From assembly GCF_947495565.1 (NCBI RefSeq), contig NZ_CANLZM010000005.1:1-64000 (forward strand): a stretch of 64,000 nt of DNA. Direction: 5' to 3'. The translations under genes were made by a program, and so were the position numbers. A model generated the notes under the pieces. The model saw nothing but the letters and a program-made list of their open reading frames with translations, ran no database searches and was not told the DNA's origin. Origin of the DNA: an uncultured Pontibacter sp. (GTDB lineage Bacteria > Bacteroidota > Bacteroidia > Cytophagales > Hymenobacteraceae). Positions 17,401 to 24,139 of this stretch are shown here, one piece after another. Position 1 is the stretch's first letter, and each line of letters opens with the position of its first letter.

Positions 17401-17466
17401 TTACCTGTGGAGCCCCGGCGGAGAACCAAAAAAGTAATAGCTAAAATAAAATGTGTTGTGTGGCAT
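17401..17466 (-). CDS. Phe/Tyr-rich leader peptide of the pheA unit
   Basis: 21-codon ORF, ATG at 17466, TAA at 17403-17401. Codons 6-13 read Phe-Tyr-Phe-Ser-Tyr-Tyr-Phe-Phe, then G-S-P-P-G-L-H-R. Codons 17-19 (bases 17417-17411 on the minus strand, CGGGGCT) are exactly complementary to AGCCCCG in the 5' arm of the downstream terminator, so this stretch can form an antiterminator when a ribosome stalls on the aromatic codons, and would be masked by a ribosome at the stop. This is the classic attenuation design, seen here directly; function is inferred. Confidence 0.85.
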   Translation of the reverse strand: MPHNTFYFSYYFFGSPPGLHR

Positions 17467-17488
17467 CAGTTTATACTTTATCTCTTAT

Positions 17489-17496
17489 CAAAATTA
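17489..17496 (-). promoter_or_regulatory. -7 box TAATTTTG for the pheA leader transcript
   Basis: Exact TAnnTTTG on the minus strand, just downstream of the stop of DAHP synthase copy 1 and about 23 bases before the leader ATG. It would let the pheA unit be transcribed independently of the upstream gene. Confidence 0.5.
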
Positions 17497-17498
17497 TA

Positions 17499-18605
17499 TT
17501 ATGCTACGGCAGTAGAGCCTATACGTCCCTGCGGGTTTTGGCGATGCTGCTGTAGCGCCTCCATCAGCGTTCTGACAAAACTGCTGTCCATGTCGGTGTA
17601 GTCGTCGCGCTGTAGCCAGGCATCCAACTCCTGCTGCCAACGACTTACCTCAAGGCTCTCCTGCACATCGCCCATCTGGTGCAGGCTTATCTTCTGCGAT
17701 ACCTCGCGGCGGCGAAGCAACAGGTCCACCAACGCCTTATCAACGCTGTCCATCTGCTGGCTCAGGTCATCGAGTTGCTCCACCAAATGGTTCGTGCCAT
17801 CCAGCTTTACTTTGGATTCGATGGCATTGATGAGCAGGTCCAGTTCCTGCGGCATCAGCTGCTGCTGCGGACTGCTAAGTGCCCCTGCCGGGTTCATGTG
17901 CGATTCGAACAGCAAGCCATCCACACCTAAATCTACAGCTTTTTGGCTAACTGGGTACAGCAGGCTTCGGCGGCCGGCAATGTGCGCGGCATCGCAAAGT
18001 ATAGGTAGTTCCGGGTGCATCTCCTGTAGCTGCAGCATGTGGTCCCAGCGCGGGTGGCTGCGGTACGGGTACTGCTCATCGGCGGCAAAGCCACGGTTTA
18101 TCAAGCCCAGGTCCGTGATACCGGCTTGGTTCAGGCGCTCCAGAGCACCCAGCCAGAGGCCCAGGTCCGGGTAAACCGGGTTGTTTACCAGCACAGGCAT
18201 ATCGGTTCCTTTCAGGGCAGCGGCTATCTCCTCCATAGCGAAAGGGTTTACCGTAGCGCGACCGCTGATGCTCAGGATGTCTACACCATGTTTCATGGCC
18301 TCCTCGGCATGCTGTGCATTGGCCACTTCGCAGGCGGTGCGCAGGCCGGTTTCCTTTTTCACCATTTCGAGCCACTGTAGCCCCACCGTACCGACACCCT
18401 TAAACGAATTAGGGCGTGTACGCGATTTCCAGATTCCTGCTCGCAGCACATTAATCCCTTTAATGGCTTTGAGTTGTTGGGCTGTCTTCAGCATCTGTTC
18501 TTCGCTTTCGGCACTGCATGGTCCCGCAATTAGCACCAGGCTGCCGTCTGCGTGTCGGAAGCTGCTTTTTTGTGCTACATTGATCGGTGTTCTACTTGCT
18601 CTCAT
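17499..18605 (-). CDS. DAHP synthase / chorismate mutase paralogue, copy 1, degenerate active sites
   Basis: 368 residues, colinear with copy 2 (14145-15254). AGPCSAES, KSRTRP, the metal-His AAHIAGRR and metal-Glu FESH regions remain. However, the PEP-binding Lys of VKNPVNPD is Asn (VNNPVYPD), and the metal-ligand Asp of LSDAAQQ is Ser (LSSPQQQ). In the chorismate mutase domain, the first Arg of LRTLID is Ser (LSQQMD) and the Lys of IGEYK is Gln (ISLHQ). Both activities are therefore doubtful. It may be a regulatory subunit of copy 2 or a diverged enzyme. A leader with attenuator features precedes it. Confidence 0.85.
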   Translation of the reverse strand: MRASRTPINVAQKSSFRHADGSLVLIAGPCSAESEEQMLKTAQQLKAIKGINVLRAGIWKSRTRPNSFKGVGTVGLQWLEMVKKETGLRTACEVANAQHAEEAMKHGVDILSISGRATVNPFAMEEIAAALKGTDMPVLVNNPVYPDLGLWLGALERLNQAGITDLGLINRGFAADEQYPYRSHPRWDHMLQLQEMHPELPILCDAAHIAGRRSLLYPVSQKAVDLGVDGLLFESHMNPAGALSSPQQQLMPQELDLLINAIESKVKLDGTNHLVEQLDDLSQQMDSVDKALVDLLLRRREVSQKISLHQMGDVQESLEVSRWQQELDAWLQRDDYTDMDSSFVRTLMEALQQHRQNPQGRIGSTAVA

Positions 18606-18662
18606 GGTTTTGGCATGTTAAAAATCTCGGTTTTGGTTGATTTAGTTTGAAATTAGCTTAAA

Positions 18663-18692
18663 ACAAAAGAGCCCCGCTTGTGGCGGGGCTCC
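18663..18692 (-). terminator. Attenuator terminator upstream of DAHP synthase copy 1
   Basis: On the minus strand, a 9-bp stem (18684-18692 with 18670-18678) with the same 5-base loop and nearly the same arms as the pheA attenuator, followed by TTTTGTTTT. It lies about 60 bases before the ATG at 18605. Confidence 0.8.
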
Positions 18693-18736
18693 CTTGGTGG
18701 TTTATATCCTACAGCTCTTTACGATGCACAATACAT

Positions 18737-18787
18737 TACCTCGGAAGCCCCGTGTGGAGCACCTTAAAGGAATTCGTATAAATGCAG
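18737..18787 (-). CDS. Possible leader peptide of DAHP synthase copy 1 (no ATG in frame)
   Basis: By alignment with the pheA leader, the conserved frame ends G-L-P-R-stop at 18739-18737, matching G-L-H-R-stop of the pheA leader. Reading back gives L-H-Y-T-N-S-F-K-V-L-H-T-G-L-P-R from a CTG at 18787; no in-frame ATG exists before an upstream stop. An out-of-frame ATG sits at 18804. The antiterminator strand CGGGGCTT (18753-18746) occupies the same codons as in the pheA leader. Translation is uncertain; the start may be non-canonical or the leader may have been frameshifted. Confidence 0.35.
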
Positions 18788-18925
18788 GCTAGTTGCTGAA
18801 GCATGTCTTTGTCTTTATTTTTAGCAAGTATAAAGTATAAGCAACCAATAAAGCAAATTTTTACCAAAATATATTTTTATAAAGCTATCGCTAAAGTATA
18901 GATATACTTGTTGATAATCAGCTGT

Positions 18926-19867
18926 TTATTGCTTTATAGGAGGCTCAGGTAATTCGCTTTCTTTTTTGGGGAACAGCAGGGATGCGGCAACGGAAATTGC
19001 CAGAATAGCGCCAACGGCCATCAGGGCATAGCTCATATCGATGTGGTAGATATCGCTGAGCAGCAGCTTGACGCCTATAAAAGCCAGAATAAGCGACAAG
19101 CCGTAATGCAGGTAATGGAACAGCTGCATGATGCCGGCCAGCGCAAAGTATAAAGCGCGTAAACCCAGCAAAGCGAACACATTTGAAGTATAAACTATGA
19201 ACGGATCTTTAGAAATGGCAAGTATGGCCGGTATGGAGTCGGCGGCAAAAACCACATCGGTACTCTCAATCATGATCAGCACCAGGAACAGCGGTGTGGC
19301 AAACCATTTACCGTCTATCTTAGTGAAGAATTTTCCGCCTACAGCAGTTTTGGTGATGCGTAAGTGCTTGCTGGCCCACTTTACCAGCGGGTTGTGCTCA
19401 GGGTCCACTTCGTTATCTTTGGAGAAAGCCATTTTAACGCCTGTGTACACTAAAAAAGCACCCAGAATGTAAATAAGGAAATGGAATTTGGCAATAAGCG
19501 CGACTCCTAAAAGTATAAAAATGGCACGCAGCACCAGCGCCCCGAAAACTCCCCAGAACAACAGGTTATGCTGGTATCTAAGCGGGACTTTGAAGTAGTT
19601 GAAAATCAGGATAAAAACGAAAAGATTATCTACGCTCAGCGACTTCTCGATCAGGTAGCCAGTAAGAAACTCCATAGCCGATTGTTCGCCCTTCCAAAAG
19701 TAGATGAGCACATTAAAGCCCAGGGCCAGCACAATCCAGAACAGGCTGGTGAGCAGGGCTTCCTTTATCTTAACCTCGTGCTCCTTGCGGTGGAACACAA
19801 AAAGGTCCAGGATGAGCAGCACAATGACAAACGCGTTAAATATGATCCAAAAATAAATGCTATCCAT
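18926..19867 (-). CDS. TerC/Alx family integral membrane protein
   Basis: 313 residues from the ATG at 19867 (MDSIYFWIIFNAF); an in-frame upstream extension crosses the promoter and is rejected. About nine transmembrane helices. The family signature region LIEKSLSVDNLFVF (with the paired acidic E and D of the first repeat) and ESTDVVFAADSIPA (second repeat) are present. Relatives export manganese or support metal loading of secreted proteins; which applies here is unknown. I looked for a yybP-ykoY manganese riboswitch upstream and did not recognise one. Confidence 0.92.
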   Translation of the reverse strand: MDSIYFWIIFNAFVIVLLILDLFVFHRKEHEVKIKEALLTSLFWIVLALGFNVLIYFWKGEQSAMEFLTGYLIEKSLSVDNLFVFILIFNYFKVPLRYQHNLLFWGVFGALVLRAIFILLGVALIAKFHFLIYILGAFLVYTGVKMAFSKDNEVDPEHNPLVKWASKHLRITKTAVGGKFFTKIDGKWFATPLFLVLIMIESTDVVFAADSIPAILAISKDPFIVYTSNVFALLGLRALYFALAGIMQLFHYLHYGLSLILAFIGVKLLLSDIYHIDMSYALMAVGAILAISVAASLLFPKKESELPEPPIKQ

Positions 19868-19900
19868 AGGGAAAGGATGTTGTGCTGTTCTACAAAGTTC

Positions 19901-19908
19901 CAAATATA
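19901..19908 (-). promoter_or_regulatory. -7 box TATATTTG of the terC-like gene
   Basis: Exact TAnnTTTG on the minus strand, 33 bases before the ATG at 19867. Confidence 0.5.
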
Positions 19909-20182
19909 GCTAAGGGAAGCAAGACTTGCTTCGCTTTTCAGAAAAGCATTTTAAAGTCTTTGCAGCTGCTTCGGCTGCGCTGCTTACGCTTAACGAAAAT
20001 AGTATGAAAAACTATACTTTGTGCCGCTGTGAATTAGACTCTATAAGCACTCTTGCTGCGCCTCTAGCTGTATCCTATAAGAGCCATTAAAAGAAGTATA
20101 AAAGCGAGAAGAATGTTATGTTGCCCGGCAAACTATACTAGAAAGGTGAGGTAAAGCAGCCAAACTAAAATCAGGATTCTGG
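19909..20182. other. Intergenic region without a recognised gene
   Basis: Separates the terC-like gene from the upstream glycosyltransferase, both on the minus strand. It contains several AAGTATA heptamers and a GCAGC/GCTGC-rich stretch near 19960-19995 that can fold, similar in style to repeat DNA elsewhere in the window. No ORF or known RNA seen. Confidence 0.45.
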
Positions 20183-20917
20183 TTAGTACCGGTCGAAGTG
20201 GCGGAAGTAGCTGTTTACTTTCATTTTGATGACACCTAAAACGGCCTCCTTAAAAATACCCGACGACATTTTAGAAACGCCCTTGGTGCGATCTGTAAAA
20301 ATGATAGGCACTTCCTTTATCTTAAAACCATACTTATAAGCCAGAAACTTCATCTCGATCTGGAAAGCGTAGCCCACAAAGCGAATCTCGTTGAGCTGTA
20401 TGGTTTCAAGCACTTTGCGGCGGTAGCATTTGAAACCGGCCGTAGTATCGTGAATGGGCATACCTGTTACCAGGCGCACATACCAGCTAGCAAACCAAGA
20501 CATTAGCACGCGGTTCATTGGCCAGTTTACCACATTTACACCCTGCACGTAGCGGCTGCCAATGGCCACATCGTAGCCTTGGTTGGCGCAGGCATCGTAA
20601 AGGCGCAGCAAATCTTCCGGGTTGTGCGAGAAGTCGCAGTCCATTTCAAAGATATACTCATAACCGTGGCGCAGCGCATACTTAAATCCGTGGATATAAG
20701 CAGTGCCCAGGCCAAGTTTGCCCTGGCGGGTTTCCAGGTGCAGGCGTTCAGGGTACTCCAGCTGCAGTTGGCGCACGATATCGGCAGTGCCATCCGGAGA
20801 GCCGTCGTCAATGATCAATAGCTCGAACGGGTGGCTCAAGGACATTACCCTGCGCACCATCGTTTCTACATTTTCCCGCTCATTATAAGTTGGGATGATC
20901 ACCAACGCATCTTTCAT
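20183..20917 (-). CDS. Polyprenol monophosphomannose synthase-like glycosyltransferase (GT2)
   Basis: 244 residues, the soluble DPM1 type without C-terminal transmembrane helices. Motifs: IPTYNERENVETMV at the N-terminus, IDDGSPDGTADIV, FEMDCDFSHNPED (DxD metal site) and ATGSRYV-like AIGSRYVQG. It should transfer a hexose (mannose in the named family) from a nucleotide donor to a polyprenyl phosphate at the membrane. The oxidase gene lies just upstream on the same strand but its stop is 18 bases before this ATG and a -7 box lies in that gap. Confidence 0.9.
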   Translation of the reverse strand: MKDALVIIPTYNERENVETMVRRVMSLSHPFELLIIDDGSPDGTADIVRQLQLEYPERLHLETRQGKLGLGTAYIHGFKYALRHGYEYIFEMDCDFSHNPEDLLRLYDACANQGYDVAIGSRYVQGVNVVNWPMNRVLMSWFASWYVRLVTGMPIHDTTAGFKCYRRKVLETIQLNEIRFVGYAFQIEMKFLAYKYGFKIKEVPIIFTDRTKGVSKMSSGIFKEAVLGVIKMKVNSYFRHFDRY

Positions 20918-20921
20918 GCTT

Positions 20922-20929
20922 CAAATATA
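20922..20929 (-). promoter_or_regulatory. -7 box TATATTTG of the GT2 gene
   Basis: Exact TAnnTTTG on the minus strand ending four bases before the ATG at 20917, a spacing that implies a leaderless transcript. Confidence 0.5.
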
Positions 20930-20934
20930 GCTAA

Positions 20935-22281
20935 TCAGCTATTGTGAGCATGAACCCTGATAGAATTAATTTTACCTGCAATTTCTTTCGCATGCCTGAT
21001 GCAGCTTGTAACAGACATGCCTGCATGCCAGTTAGCGGCAATATACATGCCGTCATTTTCCAGTGTTTGAGCCATGTCGTGTGCATCTTCAATATGGATG
21101 TCATATTGCGGAAGGGACTCTTGCCAGAGGTGCGTGTACTGAAAGTTAGGGCTGTCGGCTGTGATGCCATGGAGCGCTTTCAGCTCTTCGTGAACCTGCT
21201 TTAAAAGCGTTTCGCGGTTTGTTAAAGCCAGGTGCTCTGACTGCACCCCGCCCACAAACGTTGTAAAAAGTACCTCGTGCGGGCGACAGCGGCCACTAAA
21301 AACCGAACTGCTCCAGATAGACCGGCTCGTAAAGGCATCCTCTGATTTAGGGTGCATGGCACCAAAGCCCTCTAGCGGGCTAGCCAGGTCGCGGCGGTTG
21401 TAAACAGAATGCACCACCGACAGGGGCGGGTAATAGATGTTTTGCAGCGCAGCAGCCATGCCGGGAAACGTATAATGCAGCAGGCCGGCAGCATGATGCG
21501 CGGGAAGAGCCAAAACCAGCAGGTCATACTCCTCGGTGTCCGTATCGGTAGGGGAGGAGCAGCTAACAATATACTTGCCCTGGCTGCGGGTAGCCATTTC
21601 TACACGGTGCTCGGTGTGCAGCGAGATCAGCTTATCGGCAATGGCTTGCGGCAGTGTATACATGCCATCCACAAACGAGAAAGACTTTAGCAGGTCTGTC
21701 TCTGCCGGGGTCTGCGACAGCCCTTTCAGGACAGAGCCATGCGCTAACTCCAGCGCCTTTAGCTGCGGAAATGTTTTCCGGATCAGCAGCTTGTTTGGGT
21801 CGCCGGCGTACATGCCTGCTATGTATGGGTTTACTGCATACTCCAGCACATCGGGGCCAAAGCGGCGCTCAAAAAACTCGGATACTGTTTCGTACTCGTG
21901 GCCGGCAACCGGAATGTTCTTTTCCTGCAGCATGCGGTAGCGGGCTTTCCAGGAGAAGCAGTTATCGGAAAGAAGTGAGAATGGTGTGAGGGGCAACTGG
22001 CGGTACGCTCCGTTGCGCAGCACAAAATGATTGTGGCTGTTGTCGGCGGCAGGCAGCACCTCCTGCTCCAGTTTCAGCTCTCGAATCAGGTCGGCAACCT
22101 CCGGTGATAATTGGATAGAATTCGGGCCTAACTCCAGCAGGTAATCGCCTATTTTAACAGAACGGATATTGCCTCCTACCTGGCTGCCGGCCTCCAGGAG
22201 GTCGTACGGGATGCCTAGCTTCTGTAAATAATATGCCAGCGCCAATCCCGATATGCCTGCTCCAATAATCGCTACTCTCAT
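20935..22281 (-). CDS. hemG/hemY: Protoporphyrinogen/coproporphyrinogen oxidase, HemY type
   Basis: 448 residues. FAD-dependent oxidase of haem synthesis. The N-terminal Rossmann motif reads VAIIGAGISGLALAYYL, then the E-A-G-S-Q-V-G-G-N-I segment binding the FAD ribose; C-terminal YIAANWHAGMSVTSCI is the usual second FAD contact. PNSIQL and NPYIAGMYAGDP are typical HemY landmarks. Whether the substrate is protoporphyrinogen or coproporphyrinogen cannot be told from sequence alone. A near-consensus -7 box (TAACTTTA, 22299-22306 on the minus strand) precedes it. Confidence 0.92.
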   Translation of the reverse strand: MRVAIIGAGISGLALAYYLQKLGIPYDLLEAGSQVGGNIRSVKIGDYLLELGPNSIQLSPEVADLIRELKLEQEVLPAADNSHNHFVLRNGAYRQLPLTPFSLLSDNCFSWKARYRMLQEKNIPVAGHEYETVSEFFERRFGPDVLEYAVNPYIAGMYAGDPNKLLIRKTFPQLKALELAHGSVLKGLSQTPAETDLLKSFSFVDGMYTLPQAIADKLISLHTEHRVEMATRSQGKYIVSCSSPTDTDTEEYDLLVLALPAHHAAGLLHYTFPGMAAALQNIYYPPLSVVHSVYNRRDLASPLEGFGAMHPKSEDAFTSRSIWSSSVFSGRCRPHEVLFTTFVGGVQSEHLALTNRETLLKQVHEELKALHGITADSPNFQYTHLWQESLPQYDIHIEDAHDMAQTLENDGMYIAANWHAGMSVTSCIRHAKEIAGKINSIRVHAHNS

Positions 22282-22410
22282 CTACTGCTGCTTCTGTTAA
22301 AGTTATTTTGGCGTGTGTCTGGCCGCTGGCTTTTACTGTGCAGACCAACGGTTTCTAGCTTAAACGTTTAAATGTGTAATTTAGCGCCTCACCCATACTT
22401 ACTATGCCAC

Positions 22411-22941
22411 ATGCAGAAGCAAAAGTGTATTTTTTTGGACCGTGACGGCGTGCTGAACCGTGAGCGCGGCGACTATACGTATGCATTGGAAGATTTTGAA
22501 GTGCTGCCCGGCGTGCCTGAGGCGCTTGGGTTGTTGAAGAAGAACGGCTATTTGCTGATAGTGGTTACAAACCAGGGAGGGGTAGCCAAAGGATTGTACA
22601 AAAAAACAGATGTTTTGGCCTGCCACCGCAAACTTCAGGACACCTGCAACTCCCTGATTGATGCCCATTACATGGCTCCCGGCCATCCGAATTTCTCCGC
22701 CTCCCTCTCGCGCAAACCCGACAGCCTGATGCTGGAAAAGGCCATCGCAAAGTATAACATCGACCCCGCCCAAAGCTGGATGGTAGGCGACTCCCTGCGC
22801 GACCTGGAAGCTGCCGAGAAAGTAGGAGTGAAGGGTATTCTGGTTGGCGACAAGTATGAACCCAACGCACATGTATGGCAAATGGCAGATCTGTGGGAGG
22901 CGGCGCAGTTTATACTTGCAAAGTCAGGTGGGGAAGTATAG
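22411..22941 (+). CDS. HAD-IIIA phosphatase, GmhB-like, zinc loop altered
   Basis: 176 residues from ATG 22411 (MQKQKCIFLDRDG); an in-frame upstream start gives an implausible extension. The HAD nucleophile motif FLDRDGVLN, motif II TNQ, and SWMVGDSLRDLEAAEKVG (motif III/IV) are present, as in D,D-heptose 1,7-bisphosphate phosphatase. The family's zinc loop (Cys/His cluster before CRKP) is changed to APGHPNFSASLSRKPD with no cysteines. So it may be a heptose-bisphosphate phosphatase lacking zinc or a related histidinol-phosphatase-type enzyme. Confidence 0.8.
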   Translation: MQKQKCIFLDRDGVLNRERGDYTYALEDFEVLPGVPEALGLLKKNGYLLIVVTNQGGVAKGLYKKTDVLACHRKLQDTCNSLIDAHYMAPGHPNFSASLSRKPDSLMLEKAIAKYNIDPAQSWMVGDSLRDLEAAEKVGVKGILVGDKYEPNAHVWQMADLWEAAQFILAKSGGEV

Positions 22942-23020
22942 GAATAATCTGATGTTTTAAGTATACTTACTTGGAATTATGGATCATGTAAGCAGGCAAA
23001 TCAAATCCATACATAGTGCA

Positions 23021-23048
23021 GCTAGTAGGAGTAGGTACTCCTGCTAGC
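23021..23048. repeat. 13-bp inverted repeat upstream of the cassette-like gene
   Basis: Arms GCTAGTAGGAGTA (23021-23033) and TACTCCTGCTAGC (23036-23048) pair at 12 of 13 positions (the other is T-G) with a 2-base centre. No T-tract follows, so it is not an ordinary terminator. It lies directly before AGTTGGCGG, the left boundary proposed for the cassette. Confidence 0.6.
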
Positions 23049-23072
23049 AGATAGTTGGCGGTAAATTGAATC

Positions 23073-23618
23073 ATGAATAAAAACTTACTCTTTTACTTGT
23101 CTTTAGCAGCTTTACTTCCATTTTCATCTTGTCAGCGAACCGAGAAGGTGAAATCCAAAGAGTATGGAGTAGAGATTCTGACATTCGGCCTTGGTACTAA
23201 GTTCGAGGCCTTCATGTACAACACAGAAGTTACAGTATACGATCGCCAACGCTTCAAAATTAACAATGGCCGACTTGACGAGAACACACTTTACATTTTA
23301 AAGCATCATTATCAGGACACGGTTGAGGTTGTTGATACTTTAAAAGTAAAATTGCAGGATAGTGCAATAGACTCTCTTTACAACTTGACCCATGCTTATC
23401 TAACTACTATAGATATGAATAACGAAATTGAAGAAGGTAGCCAAATAAGAGAAAACATAGTTGATGGAGCAAGCTTTACCGTCTCTCTAATTTATGATAA
23501 AAAGCGCTTAGAAGGCTCTCAATGGGGGCTTAAGGGTGCTTGGCGAGCTTCAGATCAGGCTGCTCAGCTCTTCCGCTTTGTAAACAGGAGGTTACCTGAA
23601 GAATTTAAGTTGTACTAA
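23073..23618 (+). CDS. Unrecognised lipoprotein, cassette-like
   Basis: 181 residues. The signal peptide ends in LLPFSSC, a lipobox with the modified Cys at about 20. The mature part is polar, without membrane segments or a motif I know. The gene is AT-richer than its neighbours. It is preceded by GTTGGCGG and followed by CCGCCAACAA...CAAGCCGTTG, so it resembles a single gene cassette with an attC-like site. Function unknown; proteins from such cassettes are often strain-specific. Confidence 0.75.
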   Translation: MNKNLLFYLSLAALLPFSSCQRTEKVKSKEYGVEILTFGLGTKFEAFMYNTEVTVYDRQRFKINNGRLDENTLYILKHHYQDTVEVVDTLKVKLQDSAIDSLYNLTHAYLTTIDMNNEIEEGSQIRENIVDGASFTVSLIYDKKRLEGSQWGLKGAWRASDQAAQLFRFVNRRLPEEFKLY

Positions 23619-23627
23619 GAAAATCTG

Positions 23628-23693
23628 CCGCCAACAAGGTATATAAGTCATACTTCGGCTACGCCTCGTTCGCCTTTTATACAAGCCGTTGCA
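23628..23693 (+). other. attC-like recombination site (candidate)
   Basis: Begins CCGCCAACAAGGTATATAAG and ends CTTTTATACAAGCCGTTGCA, with an imperfect dyad (CAAC...TATATAAG against CTTTTATA...GTTG) around a GGC/GCC-rich centre. This has the YAACAA...CAAGCSGTTR outline of integron attC sites. No integrase gene is in the window. The match to the attC core R-Y-Y-Y-A-A-C is not exact, so this stays a candidate. Confidence 0.45.
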
Positions 23694-23833
23694 GTGGATA
23701 ATCTAAAGTAAGTTTTGCAAGACTTCATATACACCAGCACGTTACTTCAGCCCCTGTCTGCTGATGGAATAAGCAGGCAGCGGCATCTGGTTAGTTTTAT
23801 TTCTCAGCAGTTTCAGTGTTTCCCTGAAACAAA

Positions 23834-23856
23834 AAAACCGACTCAAGGCCGGTTTT
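23834..23856 (-). terminator. Terminator of the small lipoprotein gene
   Basis: Seven-base arms AAAACCG/CGGTTTT (23834-23840, 23850-23856) with a T-run on the minus strand, about 30 bases after the stop at 23887. Confidence 0.75.
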
Positions 23857-23886
23857 CTATGTATGGTTTAGTTTTTCGCGTGGGGG

Positions 23887-24054
23887 TTAGATGCTGGCTT
23901 TGTCAGTAGCCACTTCGTTAGCAGAGGCGGTTACTGTAGCCTTTTCTTGTGCCGGGTTTTCTACTGTAGCGTAATTATACGCCGGGCAGTAGGTTTTGCA
24001 AGAGGTTATGCCCATTGCCAGGCACAAGCTACCTAATAGAATAACTTTCTTCAT
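23887..24054 (-). CDS. Small lipoprotein, 55 residues
   Basis: Start taken at ATG 24054 (MKKVILLGSLCLAMGITSC), giving a lipobox with Cys 19 and a mature peptide of only about 37 residues beginning K-T-Y-C-P-A-Y-N-Y. This cysteine/tyrosine start followed by an acidic-polar tail is seen in many small Bacteroidota lipoproteins annotated as hypothetical. It has its own -7 box and terminator, so it is a genuine single-gene unit. Function unknown. Confidence 0.75.
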   Translation of the reverse strand: MKKVILLGSLCLAMGITSCKTYCPAYNYATVENPAQEKATVTASANEVATDKASI

Positions 24055-24081
24055 GGTATTGTATTTTGAAGGATTTAGGAC

Positions 24082-24089
24082 CAAAAATA
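24082..24089 (-). promoter_or_regulatory. -7 box TATTTTTG of the small lipoprotein gene
   Basis: Exact TAnnTTTG on the minus strand, 27 bases before the ATG at 24054. Confidence 0.45.
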
Positions 24090-24139
24090 GTATAAATACT
24101 TTAAAAGCAAAAAAACTGTTTCAAAACATAGGTAATTTC

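Noticed and set aside
17401-17440. Alternative leader frames such as GTG-started V-F-T-K-R-I-E-V
   Set aside because: The ATG frame with the aromatic run and matching stop explains the region better; the alternative is kept only as a possible reason for the conserved segment.
17325-18804. T-box or metabolite riboswitch before the aromatic genes
   Set aside because: No T-box sequence, no specifier/antiterminator bulge, no known riboswitch core; leader ORF plus antiterminator suffices.
19868-20182. Manganese riboswitch upstream of the terC-like gene
   Set aside because: No recognisable yybP-ykoY core; short leader after the -7 box leaves no room.
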